From: Martinezella lusitana
GTDB taxonomy: Bacteria; Pseudomonadota; Alphaproteobacteria; Rhizobiales; Rhizobiaceae
Length of the DNA: 64,000 bases
Assembly: GCF_010668395.1 (NCBI RefSeq)
Contig: NZ_WUEY01000005.1
Location: forward strand, 186,001-250,000
Direction of reading: 5' to 3'
Part shown: one piece after another, positions 26,848 to 36,574 of the stretch
Numbering within the stretch: position 1 is the stretch's first letter
Layout of the letters: every line of letters begins with the position of its first letter
Translations under genes and position numbers: made by a program
Notes under the pieces: model-generated
The model's database searches: none
Seen by the model: only the letters and a program-made list of their open reading frames with translations
What the model was told of the DNA's origin: nothing

Positions 26848-27312
26848 ATGCCGACTTCTCTCGTCCCGCCTTTCACCCGCGACACCGCCATCGCCAAGGT
26901 CCGCCTGGCCGAGGATGGCTGGAACAGCCGCGATCCGGAGCGTGTTTCCAAGGTCTATACCGAAGACAGCCAATGGCGGAACCGCGCCGAGTTTCCGCGC
27001 GGCCGCAAGGAAATCGTCGAGTTCCTGACGCGCAAATGGGCAAGGGAGCTGGATTACCGGCTGATCAAGGAGCTCTGGGCATTCGACGGCAACCGCATCG
27101 CCGTGCGCTTCGCCTATGAATGGCGCGACGACAGCGGCCACTGGTTCCGCTCCTACGGCAATGAAAACTGGGAGTTCGATGCGGACGGACTGATGCAGCG
27201 CCGTTTCGCCTCCATCAACGACATGCCGATCAGGCAGGAGGACCGGAAATTCCACTGGCCGCTCGGCCGCCGGCCGGACGATCATCCGGGCCTGTCCGAC
27301 CTCGGCCTTTGA
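26848..27312 (+). CDS. DUF1348 (NTF2/SnoaL-like) protein
   Basis: Cytoplasmic protein of 154 aa with the NTF2-like cone fold, DUF1348 subgroup (COG3558). Typical pieces are [42 protein letters not shown] and [14 protein letters not shown]. The biochemical role of the family is not established; members are often induced by electrophiles under TetR regulators. The start is well marked by AAGGAG. It is followed after one base by a tetR gene, and the operators at 26800-26834 lie in its promoter. Confidence 0.92.
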   Translation: MPTSLVPPFTRDTAIAKVRLAEDGWNSRDPERVSKVYTEDSQWRNRAEFPRGRKEIVEFLTRKWARELDYRLIKELWAFDGNRIAVRFAYEWRDDSGHWFRSYGNENWEFDADGLMQRRFASINDMPIRQEDRKFHWPLGRRPDDHPGLSDLGL

Positions 27313-27313
27313 A

Positions 27314-27877
27314 ATGGTGCGGACCGTCTTCGAAAAGTCCGACGCCATCGCCCTTGTTGCCGAAGTCTTTCGCGAACTTGGCTACGAGGGGGCGTCGATG
27401 AGCCACATCACCGCCCGCACGAAACTGTCGAAGGGCAGCCTCTATCACTTCTTTCCCGGCGGCAAGGAGCAGATGGCGGCGGAAATCATGGCCCATATCG
27501 ACGCCTGGTTCGTGACGGAGATGTTCAAGCCGCTCGAGGACGACGAACCGCGCGCTGCCATTGCCCGCATGTGGCAGACGACGGACAGCTACTTCCGTTC
27601 CGGCCTCCGCGTCTGCCTGATCGGCGCCTTTGCGCTCGACGAAACGCGCGATCGCTTCCCCGCCGCTATCCGCGGCTATTTTCATCGCTGGATCGACGCG
27701 CTCGCCGGCGCCCTGGTCAAGGCCGGCCTGCCCGGCGCGGAAGCGAAAACGCTGGCCGAGGAGGCCGTCGTCGGCATTCAGGGCGCATTGACACTCGCAA
27801 GGGCACTGGGGGACGACGCGATTTTCGGCAGAACTCTGGCAAGGCTGAGCCAGACGGTGGAATCCGCGCTCGGATAA
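27314..27877 (+). CDS. TetR/AcrR-family repressor (NemR-like context)
   Basis: Repressor of 187 aa. The N-terminal HTH reads VFRELGYEGASMSHITARTKLSKGSLYHFFPGGKEQM, with the recognition helix KGSLYHFF. The C-terminal ligand domain contains a Cys in RVCLIGAFALDE near residue 100 that could sense electrophiles. It begins one base after the DUF1348 stop, so the two are co-transcribed and it probably represses its own operon through the two dyads upstream. The ligand is unknown. Confidence 0.92.
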   Translation: MVRTVFEKSDAIALVAEVFRELGYEGASMSHITARTKLSKGSLYHFFPGGKEQMAAEIMAHIDAWFVTEMFKPLEDDEPRAAIARMWQTTDSYFRSGLRVCLIGAFALDETRDRFPAAIRGYFHRWIDALAGALVKAGLPGAEAKTLAEEAVVGIQGALTLARALGDDAIFGRTLARLSQTVESALG

Positions 27878-28133
27878 CACCGTCAGGCCAACGCGAATCA
27901 CCGCCGGTCGCTTCGCCGAATATGGCGCAGAAGGATGATTCGCCCGGTTCGGCGGACCGTGAACTGCTGAAAAGCATATGGCGGACACCGGGAATTGACC
28001 GCGGGCAGTGCGTAAATCCCTGATCTTAAACAATCCTCCATAAATGCGTGGCAATATTAACCATGTTTGATTTGCAACTATCCAGGCTCTCGTGCTCAGC
28101 AGGGAACGGGAGCGCCGAGGAGACGGATAGACG

Positions 28134-29459
28134 ATGCTGCAGCAGGTAAACGAGACCGACGACGCGCTGATCGATCGACTGCAACGTTCGGCGTTTGATT
28201 ATTTCATGCTCCACACCAATCCGGAAAACGGGCTGGTGGCGGATACGTCCATCAAGACGAGCCATTGCAGCATAGCGGCGGTCGGCTTTGCTCTGTCGAG
28301 CTACCCGGTTGCCGTGGAGCGCGGATGGATCAGCCGCGCCGATGCCGCCAAGCGGGTGCTGACGACCCTCGATTTCTTCGCCAACAGCCAACAGGGCACC
28401 GAGCGCGGCGCCACCGGCCACCGCGGCTTCTACTATCATTTCCTCTACATGGAGACGGGCAACCGCGCCTGGAACAGCGAGCTTTCGACCATCGATACCG
28501 GTCTGCTGCTGATCGGCGTCCTGACGGCGGCCACCTATTTCAACGGTTCCACCCAGGCCGAACGCGACATCCGCAAGCAGGCGAAGTTCCTCTATGAGCG
28601 CTGCGACTGGCACTGGGCCCTGAACAAGGGGCAGGCCATCAGCATGGGCTGGAAGCCGGCCAGTGGCTTCCTTCGCTGGCGCTACCAGGGCTATGACGAG
28701 GCGATCTTCCTTTACGTGTTGGCGCTGGCCTCGCCCACGCATGCGATCCCATCCTCGAGCTACGAGGCCTTTGCCTCGACCTATACCTGGATGATGTTCA
28801 AGGATGAGCCCTTCCTCTATGCCGGGCCGCTGTTCATCCATCTTTTCTCGCATGCCTGGATCGATTTCCGCGACATCCGCGACAAGCATGTGGCCGACAA
28901 GGATACCGACTACTTCCGCAACACGCAGACGGCGATCGCGGTGCAGCGCGACTACACGGAGCGCAATCCCGGCCACTTCGTCGGCTATACGAAGGATGTC
29001 TGGGGCCTCTCTGCCTGTGACGGCCCGAACCCGACGGGAACGAAGCACAGCCGCCGCCACGCCCCGAAGGTTTTCGGCTATGCCGCCCGCGGCGCTCCGC
29101 TCGGCCCGGATGACGGCACCATCGCCCCCTGGGGGCCGCTGTCCTGCCTCGCCTTCGACCGCCAGGCCGCGCTCGACGGCACGAAGGCGCTGCTGGCGAC
29201 CTATCCGAATCTGCTGCTCGACGGCCGCTTCCCCGGCGGCTTCAACCCGAGCGTCAAAGGCACCGGGCCGGAAGGCTGGGTGGACGATCGCTCGGTCGCC
29301 ATCGACCAGGGGCTGCTGGTCATGATGATCGAAAACGCCCGCACCGGCATGATCTGGAACCTGATGCGGCAGTCGCCGATCCTTCGCAGCGGCCTGGAAC
29401 GCGCCGGCTTCACCGGCGGCTGGCTGGACGAAAAGAAGGCAAAACCCGCCATCGCCTGA
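28134..29459 (+). CDS. Glycoamylase-domain protein, GH144-like beta-1,2-glucanase candidate
   Basis: 441-aa (alpha/alpha)6-barrel protein of the PF10091/COG5368 family. Conserved runs are STIDTGLLLIGVLTAATYF, GWKPASGFLRWRYQGYDEAIFLY, QTAIAVQRDY, VWGLSACDGPNP and APWGPLSCLAFD. The same domain is found inside cyclic beta-1,2-glucan synthase NdvB/ChvB, and characterised free-standing members (GH144) are endo-beta-1,2-glucanases. No signal peptide is visible, so the enzyme is predicted to be cytoplasmic. The start has GAGGAG about 11 nt upstream. It is monocistronic, 256 bp behind the tetR gene. The substrate is inferred from the family. Confidence 0.82.
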   Translation: MLQQVNETDDALIDRLQRSAFDYFMLHTNPENGLVADTSIKTSHCSIAAVGFALSSYPVAVERGWISRADAAKRVLTTLDFFANSQQGTERGATGHRGFYYHFLYMETGNRAWNSELSTIDTGLLLIGVLTAATYFNGSTQAERDIRKQAKFLYERCDWHWALNKGQAISMGWKPASGFLRWRYQGYDEAIFLYVLALASPTHAIPSSSYEAFASTYTWMMFKDEPFLYAGPLFIHLFSHAWIDFRDIRDKHVADKDTDYFRNTQTAIAVQRDYTERNPGHFVGYTKDVWGLSACDGPNPTGTKHSRRHAPKVFGYAARGAPLGPDDGTIAPWGPLSCLAFDRQAALDGTKALLATYPNLLLDGRFPGGFNPSVKGTGPEGWVDDRSVAIDQGLLVMMIENARTGMIWNLMRQSPILRSGLERAGFTGGWLDEKKAKPAIA

Positions 29460-29514
29460 GCGATGGATCCCGGGGGCCGTCAGGCGTCTCCGTCAACGTC
29501 GCAAGAATGTGCCG

Positions 29515-29551
29515 CCCTTCTCCTCAAACGGGGCGAGGGCTGGGGTGAGGG
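29515..29551. repeat. Degenerate copy of the CCCTCACCC/CTCTCCCC repeat family
   Basis: A GC-rich stretch with CCCTT..CTC and GGGGCGAGGGCTGGGGTGAGGG resembles one half of the large palindromic element at 34050-34187. It lies in the convergent gap between the GH144-like and Ldh2-like genes. Confidence 0.5.
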
Positions 29552-29605
29552 AACGTGCATGCAAGTGCGGCAGAACGAACTCACCCGGCCATCATCGTCC
29601 GCGCC

Positions 29606-30595
29606 TCAAAGTCTCTCTATCGCCGCAATCACTTCGTCCTCGACCGTGATGCCCTTATTGAGGGCGAGGCGCCGTGCGGTCTGCCCGCGTCGGCCCGGCA
29701 GGCGGACATTCGGGTCGCGGGTGATTTCGGCGGCCAGCAAGGCCAGCCGCTGAGCCATTTCGGTGGCACTCGTCGCTACGGGATTGATCGCGATGATCGT
29801 GTGGCCAAGTGCCGGCGGCGCACCCTTGTCATCGAAGAGCGACGAGGACTCGAAGGCATAATTGGCGCCGGTGAGGCCCGCCGCCAGAATTTCCACCATG
29901 AGAGCGAGCGCCGCCCCTTTCGAATCGCCGGTGGGGATCATCGTGCCGGCCAAGGCCTCCTCGGCATTGGTGGTTGGTCTCCCCTCGCGGTCGAACGCCC
30001 AGTCGGCGGGAATGGGCGCTCCCTGCTGCCGCGCGGCCATCACCTTGCCGCGGGCCACCTTGGAAAGAGCCAGATCGATCACGATCGGCTCGTCATCGGG
30101 CAGCGGCGCGGCAAAGGCGATCGGGTTGGTGCCGAAAACAGGCGTCTTGCCGCCCCAGGGCGCCATCGCCGCCGGCGCATTGGCGACCATCAGCGCCACA
30201 AGCCCCTGATCGGCAAAGCGTTCCACCGTCAGGCCCATGACACCGGCATGATGCGAACGGCTGATGGCGGCGAGTGCAATCCCCTGCTCTCGGGCAATCG
30301 CGGGAAGTTCGGCAATGGCGAGGTCGAGCGCGGGATAGGCATAGCCATTGCCGGCATCGATGCGCAGCACGGCCGGAAAGGGCCGGCTCGCCTGCGGCAC
30401 GGCGAAACCATCGGTCTTGCCCGCCTTGGCCTGCCCGGCATAGGCGGCGACACGCCGCAGCCCGTGACCGCCCTGCCCGGCAGCTTCCGCCGCCACGAGC
30501 GCAATCGCCACCGAACGGGCATTCCCGACGCTTACCCTGTTTCGCTGCAGCGCCTCCGCGACCAGCGTCTCGGCTTCGGGAAGCGACAGGTGCAT
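29606..30595 (-). CDS. Ldh2/malate dehydrogenase-family oxidoreductase, piperideine-2-carboxylate reductase candidate
   Basis: NAD(P)-dependent enzyme of 329 aa in the Ldh_2/DpkA family (a non-Rossmann fold). Visible motifs are SRSHHAGVMGLTVERFADQG, ANAPAAMAPWGGKTPVFGTNPIAFA and IDLALSKVARGKVM. The family contains malate, ureidoglycolate and lactate dehydrogenases and DpkA, which reduces piperideine-2-carboxylate to L-pipecolate. Here it follows genes resembling amaB and amaA, so the DpkA role is preferred. The ATG at 30595 has AAGG upstream, 85 nt after the aldehyde dehydrogenase. The family call is strong; the substrate rests on context. Confidence 0.85.
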   Translation of the reverse strand: MHLSLPEAETLVAEALQRNRVSVGNARSVAIALVAAEAAGQGGHGLRRVAAYAGQAKAGKTDGFAVPQASRPFPAVLRIDAGNGYAYPALDLAIAELPAIAREQGIALAAISRSHHAGVMGLTVERFADQGLVALMVANAPAAMAPWGGKTPVFGTNPIAFAAPLPDDEPIVIDLALSKVARGKVMAARQQGAPIPADWAFDREGRPTTNAEEALAGTMIPTGDSKGAALALMVEILAAGLTGANYAFESSSLFDDKGAPPALGHTIIAINPVATSATEMAQRLALLAAEITRDPNVRLPGRRGQTARRLALNKGITVEDEVIAAIERL

Positions 30596-30680
30596 GAGGC
30601 AAGACCTTGAAAAAGAACCAGGGAGGACAAAGGTTTCTACGCCTTCCTCCTCCCTATCGCAATGCAGCAAAGCTCGGGTG

Positions 30681-32216
<1,536 letters not shown>

Positions 32217-32268
32217 GTCGTTTCCTCTTCCCGTAATGCTGATACGGCTTTCTTTTGAATTCTGGCTT

Positions 32269-33552
32269 CTAAGTTCTGGCGCCAACGAAATGCGCCGCCT
32301 GGGCGCCGGCCTCGTACCACATTTCCTTCACCGCCCTGAAGCTCGGCTCGACGATATCGGTCACCGGCAGCGGCAGATCGGCCTCGGAAATCTGCCCGAG
32401 GATATGGCCGGCAAGCACCTTGCCGAACACGGTGCCCGGCGCGATGCCGCGGCCGTTATAACCCGAGAAGCCGACGACATTCTCGGCCAGCTTGTGGAAA
32501 CGCGGCAGCGCGTTGTCGGTCATGCCGATCTTGCCATACCATTCGCATTCGAAGGGAATGTCCCCGAGCTGCGGAAAGAGCTTTCTGAGCGAACGGCGGG
32601 CCCAGCTCTTGTGGATTGCAAGACCGGTATTGCGCAGCGCGCCGACACTGCCGAAGACAAGCCGGCCCGCCCGATCCATGCGGAAGGAGGAGAGCACTTC
32701 CTTGGTGTCCCACCCACCCTCGCGTCCGGGCAGAACGGATTTGCGCAGATTGTCGCCGAGCGGCACGGTGGCGAAATTGAAATAGGGCAGATGCACCTGT
32801 TCCTTTCGCACCTTCTCCCAGGGGCCGGTGCTGTAGGCGTCGGTCGCGACGACGATCCAGTCGGCGCTGACCCTGCCGCCATCGGTCGAAACCACCCACT
32901 TCGCCCCGTTTCTTTCCGTCGATATCACCCGGCTGCCGGTATGAACGGCAACGCCCGCCTTCACCACGGCATGGGCAAGGCCGCGTGCATAGGCAAGCGG
33001 CTGCAGCGTACCGGCCCGCATGTCGAGCAGCGCGCCCGCATAGGCAGAGCTGCCGATCCGGCGCTCCGTCTCCCGCGCATCGAGCACCGTGACCGGCGCG
33101 CCGCGCTTGCTCCATTGCCGCGCCCGCTCCTCGATTTCCTTCAACCCCTCCGGCCCGACGGCGCAATGCAGCGTGCCGTTGCGCTCGAGCTCGCAGGCGA
33201 TGCCGTGCTTCTCGATCAGCTCCATGACGAGCGTCGGCCCGTTGCCGAGCAGGTCGAGAAGCCGCTCGCCATGAACCGGGCCGAGCTCGCCGGGGAGATC
33301 GTCCGGCATCACCCACATGCCGGCATTGATCAGGCCGACATTGCGCCCGGCACCGCCGAAGCCGATTTCGCTGGCCTCGAGCAGCACGACGTTCGTGCCG
33401 GCTTCCGCGAGATGCAGCGCCGTCGAAAGGCCGGTATAGCCGCCGCCGACCACCACGACATCGGCAAAAAGCTCGCCGGAAAGCGGCCTGGTTGCCGGCG
33501 GCGGTGGGGCGGTCTTTTCCCAAAGACCATGGGAGCGAGGGTCATTCAGCAT
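32269..33552 (-). CDS. amaA: FAD-dependent oxidoreductase, L-pipecolate oxidase (AmaA) candidate
   Basis: DAO-family flavoenzyme of 427 aa. The dinucleotide motif VVVVGGGYTGLSTALHLAEAG lies near residues 31-52, followed by LLEASEIGFGGAGRNVG, and the C-terminal FAD contact is FSGYNGRGIAPGTVFGK. Such enzymes oxidise secondary or primary amines; AmaA of Pseudomonas putida, of almost the same length, oxidises L-pipecolate to piperideine-6-carboxylate. Next downstream is an ALDH7-type gene that would take that product. PuuB-like gamma-glutamylputrescine oxidase is the main alternative. The start codon at 33552 has a weak SD. Confidence 0.78.
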   Translation of the reverse strand: MLNDPRSHGLWEKTAPPPPATRPLSGELFADVVVVGGGYTGLSTALHLAEAGTNVVLLEASEIGFGGAGRNVGLINAGMWVMPDDLPGELGPVHGERLLDLLGNGPTLVMELIEKHGIACELERNGTLHCAVGPEGLKEIEERARQWSKRGAPVTVLDARETERRIGSSAYAGALLDMRAGTLQPLAYARGLAHAVVKAGVAVHTGSRVISTERNGAKWVVSTDGGRVSADWIVVATDAYSTGPWEKVRKEQVHLPYFNFATVPLGDNLRKSVLPGREGGWDTKEVLSSFRMDRAGRLVFGSVGALRNTGLAIHKSWARRSLRKLFPQLGDIPFECEWYGKIGMTDNALPRFHKLAENVVGFSGYNGRGIAPGTVFGKVLAGHILGQISEADLPLPVTDIVEPSFRAVKEMWYEAGAQAAHFVGART

Positions 33553-33759
33553 GAAACCGGTCCGATCGACAGAGGTAATCGCGCCAATCTAGCGCTACGC
33601 CGGAAAGTGCGGAAGCGGCAAGAGCGATATCCGGTGGACAGAGAAAAACTTGCATGGCGACCGGGCTTTCGGCCATTATAGAGGAAAGGCCGGCCACCAT
33701 CGTAGCCGCAGGTAGAACCACGCCACCATCGCGGCTGCGGACAGAAGCAGGACACACTC

Positions 33760-33996
33760 ATGAAGCCCATTTTCGTTCAGCTCCAATGCGCTCCCGGCAA
33801 GACCTACGAGGTCGCCGACGCCATCTACCAGACGGAGCTGGTTTCGGAGCTGTATTCCACCAGCGGCGAATATGACCTGCTGATGAAGGTCTACATCGCC
33901 GAAGAGCAGGATATCGGCAAATTCATCAACGACCACATCGCCAATATCCCGGGCATCATCCGCTCGCTGACCACCCTGACGTTCCGAGCGTTTTGA
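33760..33996 (+). CDS. Stand-alone Lrp/AsnC ligand-binding (RAM) domain protein
   Basis: A 78-aa protein made only of the RAM/ACT-like effector domain of Lrp/AsnC regulators: MKPIFVQLQCAPGKTYEVADA, then SGEYDLLMKVYI and NIPGIIRSLTTLTF. No DNA-binding helix is present and none is encoded just upstream. Such short proteins bind amino acids as oligomers and may modulate full-length Lrp partners. It is divergent from the amaA-like gene across about 207 bp. The start has CAGGA upstream. Confidence 0.9.
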   Translation: MKPIFVQLQCAPGKTYEVADAIYQTELVSELYSTSGEYDLLMKVYIAEEQDIGKFINDHIANIPGIIRSLTTLTFRAF

Positions 33997-34361
33997 GAGG
34001 GCGGGACTTCGGGTCTGAGCATCACAATTAAGCCCGCGTTGGTGGGATTGCCCCTCACCCCAACCCTCTCCCCGTTTTGACGGGGAGAGGGAGCTCATTG
34101 AATTTTGTGGGCGACACAAAGAGCACGCGGCAATCGCCGGACTGATCCCCTCTCCCCGCGCGCGGGGAGAGGGTTAGGGTGAGGGGCAGCTGCTCAACCC
34201 CCCAACATTAACCCTCTTGCTCAAAACTGCCTGGTTTTCTACCCACGGTTAAACGCTTTTTAACCGCCCCGATGATCTGCTTTGCCGACTGATCAACGGG
34301 CGGCGCGCTGTAGCGCCGGATTGCGGGCGCGTGGCGCGGCATAGGGATCGAGGGTGGATCG
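33997..34361. other. Intergenic stretch holding a large palindromic repeat
   Basis: 365 bp between the RAM-domain gene and the GT4 gene. It contains the element at 34050-34187; the rest is AT-richer and presumably carries the GT4 promoter. No gene is supportable. Confidence 0.6.
34050..34187. repeat. Palindromic dispersed repeat element
   Basis: Two 25-bp arms (34050-34074 and 34163-34187, one mismatch) are inverted around a ~88-bp centre. Each arm also belongs to its own short hairpin (CTCTCCCCGTTTTGACGGGGAGAG; CTCTCCCCGCGCGCGGGGAGAG). The CCCTCACCC-AACCCTCTCCCC core is a familiar intergenic repeat in rhizobia and other proteobacteria. A degenerate half copy lies at 29515-29551. Confidence 0.85.
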
Positions 34362-35564
34362 ATGACATCGGCGGTTGCGGACATTCAGGCAAACAAGCAG
34401 GCCGGGCCGCTGATCGTCCATGTCGTGCGCCAGTTCCTGCCGAACAAGGGCGGCCTGGAAGACGTCGTTGCCAATCTCTGCCGTCAGCTGGTCACCCGTG
34501 GCTATCGCGTGCGCGTGGTCACCTGCAACAGCCTGTTTTCCGATCCCGGCCGGGAACTTGCGGAACACGAAACCATCGACGGCATCGAGATCGTCCGCAT
34601 CCCCTGGTCCGGCTCCAGCCGTTATCCGCTGGCCCCCAAGGTCTTCCGCCATCTGGCCGACGCGGATCTCGTTCATGTCCACGCCGTCGATTTCTTCTTC
34701 GACGCGCTCGCATGGGGCAAGCTGATGCATGGGCGCCCCATGGTCGCCACCACGCATGGCGGCTTCTTCCACACCCAGAAATACGCCGCCATCAAGAAGA
34801 TCTGGTTCAATACCGCAACGCGGCTGTCCGCGCTCGGCTATCATTCGCTCATCTGCTGCAGCCAGTCCGATGCGCGGCTCTTTTCCCGGATCGCCGACAG
34901 CCGCGTGCGCCTGATCGAAAACGGCGCCGACGTCGGCAAGTTCTCCAATTGCGCTGCCTTGGAAGCACGCCGCCGCATCGTGACCATCGGCCGCTTCTCG
35001 GTCAACAAGCGGCTCGATCATCTGCTTGATGCCATGAAGGTGCTGGCCGCCCGCGATGCCGACTGGCATCTGGATATCATCGGCGCCGAGTCGGACCTCA
35101 ATCGCGCGACGCTGGAAAAGGAAATCGCCGCCCGCGGCATCGAACGCAATGTCGCGCTGCATGTTTCGATCGACGACTGCGCGATCCGCAACATCATCGC
35201 CCGCGCCTCGCTCTTTGCTTCGGCTTCCGAATATGAAGGCTTCGGCCTGGTGGCGATCGAGGCCATGAGCGCCGGCCTGCTGCCGGTGCTGAACACCAAC
35301 GAAGCCTACAAGGCGATGGCCGAAACCCATCCGGCCCTCATGCTCTCGGATTTCTCCAATCCGGAAGCGGCAGCCGACACACTGACCGCCGCGTTCGAGC
35401 GCCTTCAAGCCGATGACCTGACTTTGCGGCAGGAGCTGTTGCGCGACGCCCGCGCTTACGCATGGGACGAGGTCGCGCAGCGCTATATGGACGTCTACGA
35501 CGAAACGCTGACGCCGAAAGGCAAGTCGCCTCAGCTCCTGCGCCAGCGCGGCCAGGCGGCATAA
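34362..35564 (+). CDS. GT4-family glycosyltransferase
   Basis: GT-B retaining glycosyltransferase of 400 aa, cytoplasmic or membrane-associated. The N-terminal acceptor half has LIVHVVRQFLPNKGGLEDVVANL and the donor half has IVTIGRFSVNKRLDHLLDAM and the EX7E motif SEYEGFGLVAIEAMSAG. It probably adds a sugar to a lipid-linked polysaccharide precursor. GAGGGTGGATC precedes the ATG. Its last 34 nt overlap the convergent GT2 gene. A flippase and a double hydrolase follow further on. Confidence 0.92.
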   Translation: MTSAVADIQANKQAGPLIVHVVRQFLPNKGGLEDVVANLCRQLVTRGYRVRVVTCNSLFSDPGRELAEHETIDGIEIVRIPWSGSSRYPLAPKVFRHLADADLVHVHAVDFFFDALAWGKLMHGRPMVATTHGGFFHTQKYAAIKKIWFNTATRLSALGYHSLICCSQSDARLFSRIADSRVRLIENGADVGKFSNCAALEARRRIVTIGRFSVNKRLDHLLDAMKVLAARDADWHLDIIGAESDLNRATLEKEIAARGIERNVALHVSIDDCAIRNIIARASLFASASEYEGFGLVAIEAMSAGLLPVLNTNEAYKAMAETHPALMLSDFSNPEAAADTLTAAFERLQADDLTLRQELLRDARAYAWDEVAQRYMDVYDETLTPKGKSPQLLRQRGQAA

Positions 35565-36400
35565 CCTTCGAGAATACCCGTGAGCCAGGCGCGCTTGTAG
35601 CGGGCCGCATCGAGGTTGAAGCGCGCCAGCGCCGCCAGCCAGCCGGCGACCGGCCGGAACAGCCGATACCCGACGTAGTAAAAGGGAAAGGCCTGCTTGC
35701 GCATCAGCGCGCCGAAGCCGCGTCCGTATTTGCGGGCGCGCTCCACCTGTCGCGGCCCGTATTCGCTGGTGACCTGATCGTGATGGACGATAAGTTCGGG
35801 AAAGAACATCGCCCCTTTGCCTGCAGCGAGCGCGCGTAGCAGAAAATCCGCCTCCTCGCCGCTTTGGAAAGGCGATTCCGAGCCTACGCCGAGATCTTCA
35901 TCGAAACCGCCGATATCGCTCAGTGCCGCACGACGGACAAAGATCCCGTTGGAGTTGCCGCATTTCAGATAGTTCCAGCGGGTGAGTGCAAGCCGTGTCT
36001 CGCCCGTCGGGCTGACGGAGGGCATCCCCTCGGCATCGAGCGTGCGGCCCGTGACGATGGCCAGATCCGGATGAGCGGCAAACAGCGCCTCGGCTTTGGC
36101 GAGCGTATCCGCCTCGTACCAGCAATCGTCATCGGGAAAGCAGACATACTCGCCTTCGGCGACCGCCATGCCGTTGTTGCGCGCCCGCGAAAGCCCTTTC
36201 GGCGAGCGAATGTGGCGGATCGGGAAGGAGGAGGAAAAGCTGCCGATGAGCGCGCGCAACCGGTCGTCCGCGTTCTGGTCGACGACGATCACTTCGAAAT
36301 CCCTGTAATGTTGCCCGGCCAACGAACGGAATAGCCGCTCCAGCTGATCGAAGCGATCGATCGTGCAGACGATGAGGCTGAACAATGAAACCCTCCGCAC
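35531..36400 (-). CDS. GT2-family glycosyltransferase
   Basis: GT-A inverting glycosyltransferase of 289 aa. The nucleotide-binding strand is FSLIVCTIDRFDQLERLFRSL, the metal-binding DxD lies in YVCFPDDDCWYEAD near 85-97, and the acceptor part has GGFDEDLGVGSESPFQSGEEADFLLR with the ED base motif. The start is unsure: GTG at 36400, or TTG at 36385 with GGAGGG 6 nt upstream. It is the only minus-strand member of the local polysaccharide group. Confidence 0.9.
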   Translation of the reverse strand: MRRVSLFSLIVCTIDRFDQLERLFRSLAGQHYRDFEVIVVDQNADDRLRALIGSFSSSFPIRHIRSPKGLSRARNNGMAVAEGEYVCFPDDDCWYEADTLAKAEALFAAHPDLAIVTGRTLDAEGMPSVSPTGETRLALTRWNYLKCGNSNGIFVRRAALSDIGGFDEDLGVGSESPFQSGEEADFLLRALAAGKGAMFFPELIVHHDQVTSEYGPRQVERARKYGRGFGALMRKQAFPFYYVGYRLFRPVAGWLAALARFNLDAARYKRAWLTGILEGYAAWPRWRRS

Positions 36401-36574
36401 AAGCCCCAGGGGCAGCCAATATCAGAGAGAAAGAATATTAGCCGAAGTAAAAAATGAACTTAGGGCAGCATTAAACCCTAAATATTAAGGCATATGAAAT
36501 AGAGCTGAGGCTATCCCCGCGAAAAGCCGGATCAGTGCGGTAAGTTCCGGCAATTTGAGGAGCAGTCTGTCTTC

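Noticed and set aside
27922..28023. 33-codon frame starting MAQKDDSPG between tetR and the GH144-like gene
   Set aside because: No ribosome-binding site and no sign of conservation; could not be supported as a small gene.
34050..34187. CRISPR-like array
   Set aside because: The repeats are one pair of inverted arms, not regularly spaced direct repeats with unique spacers.
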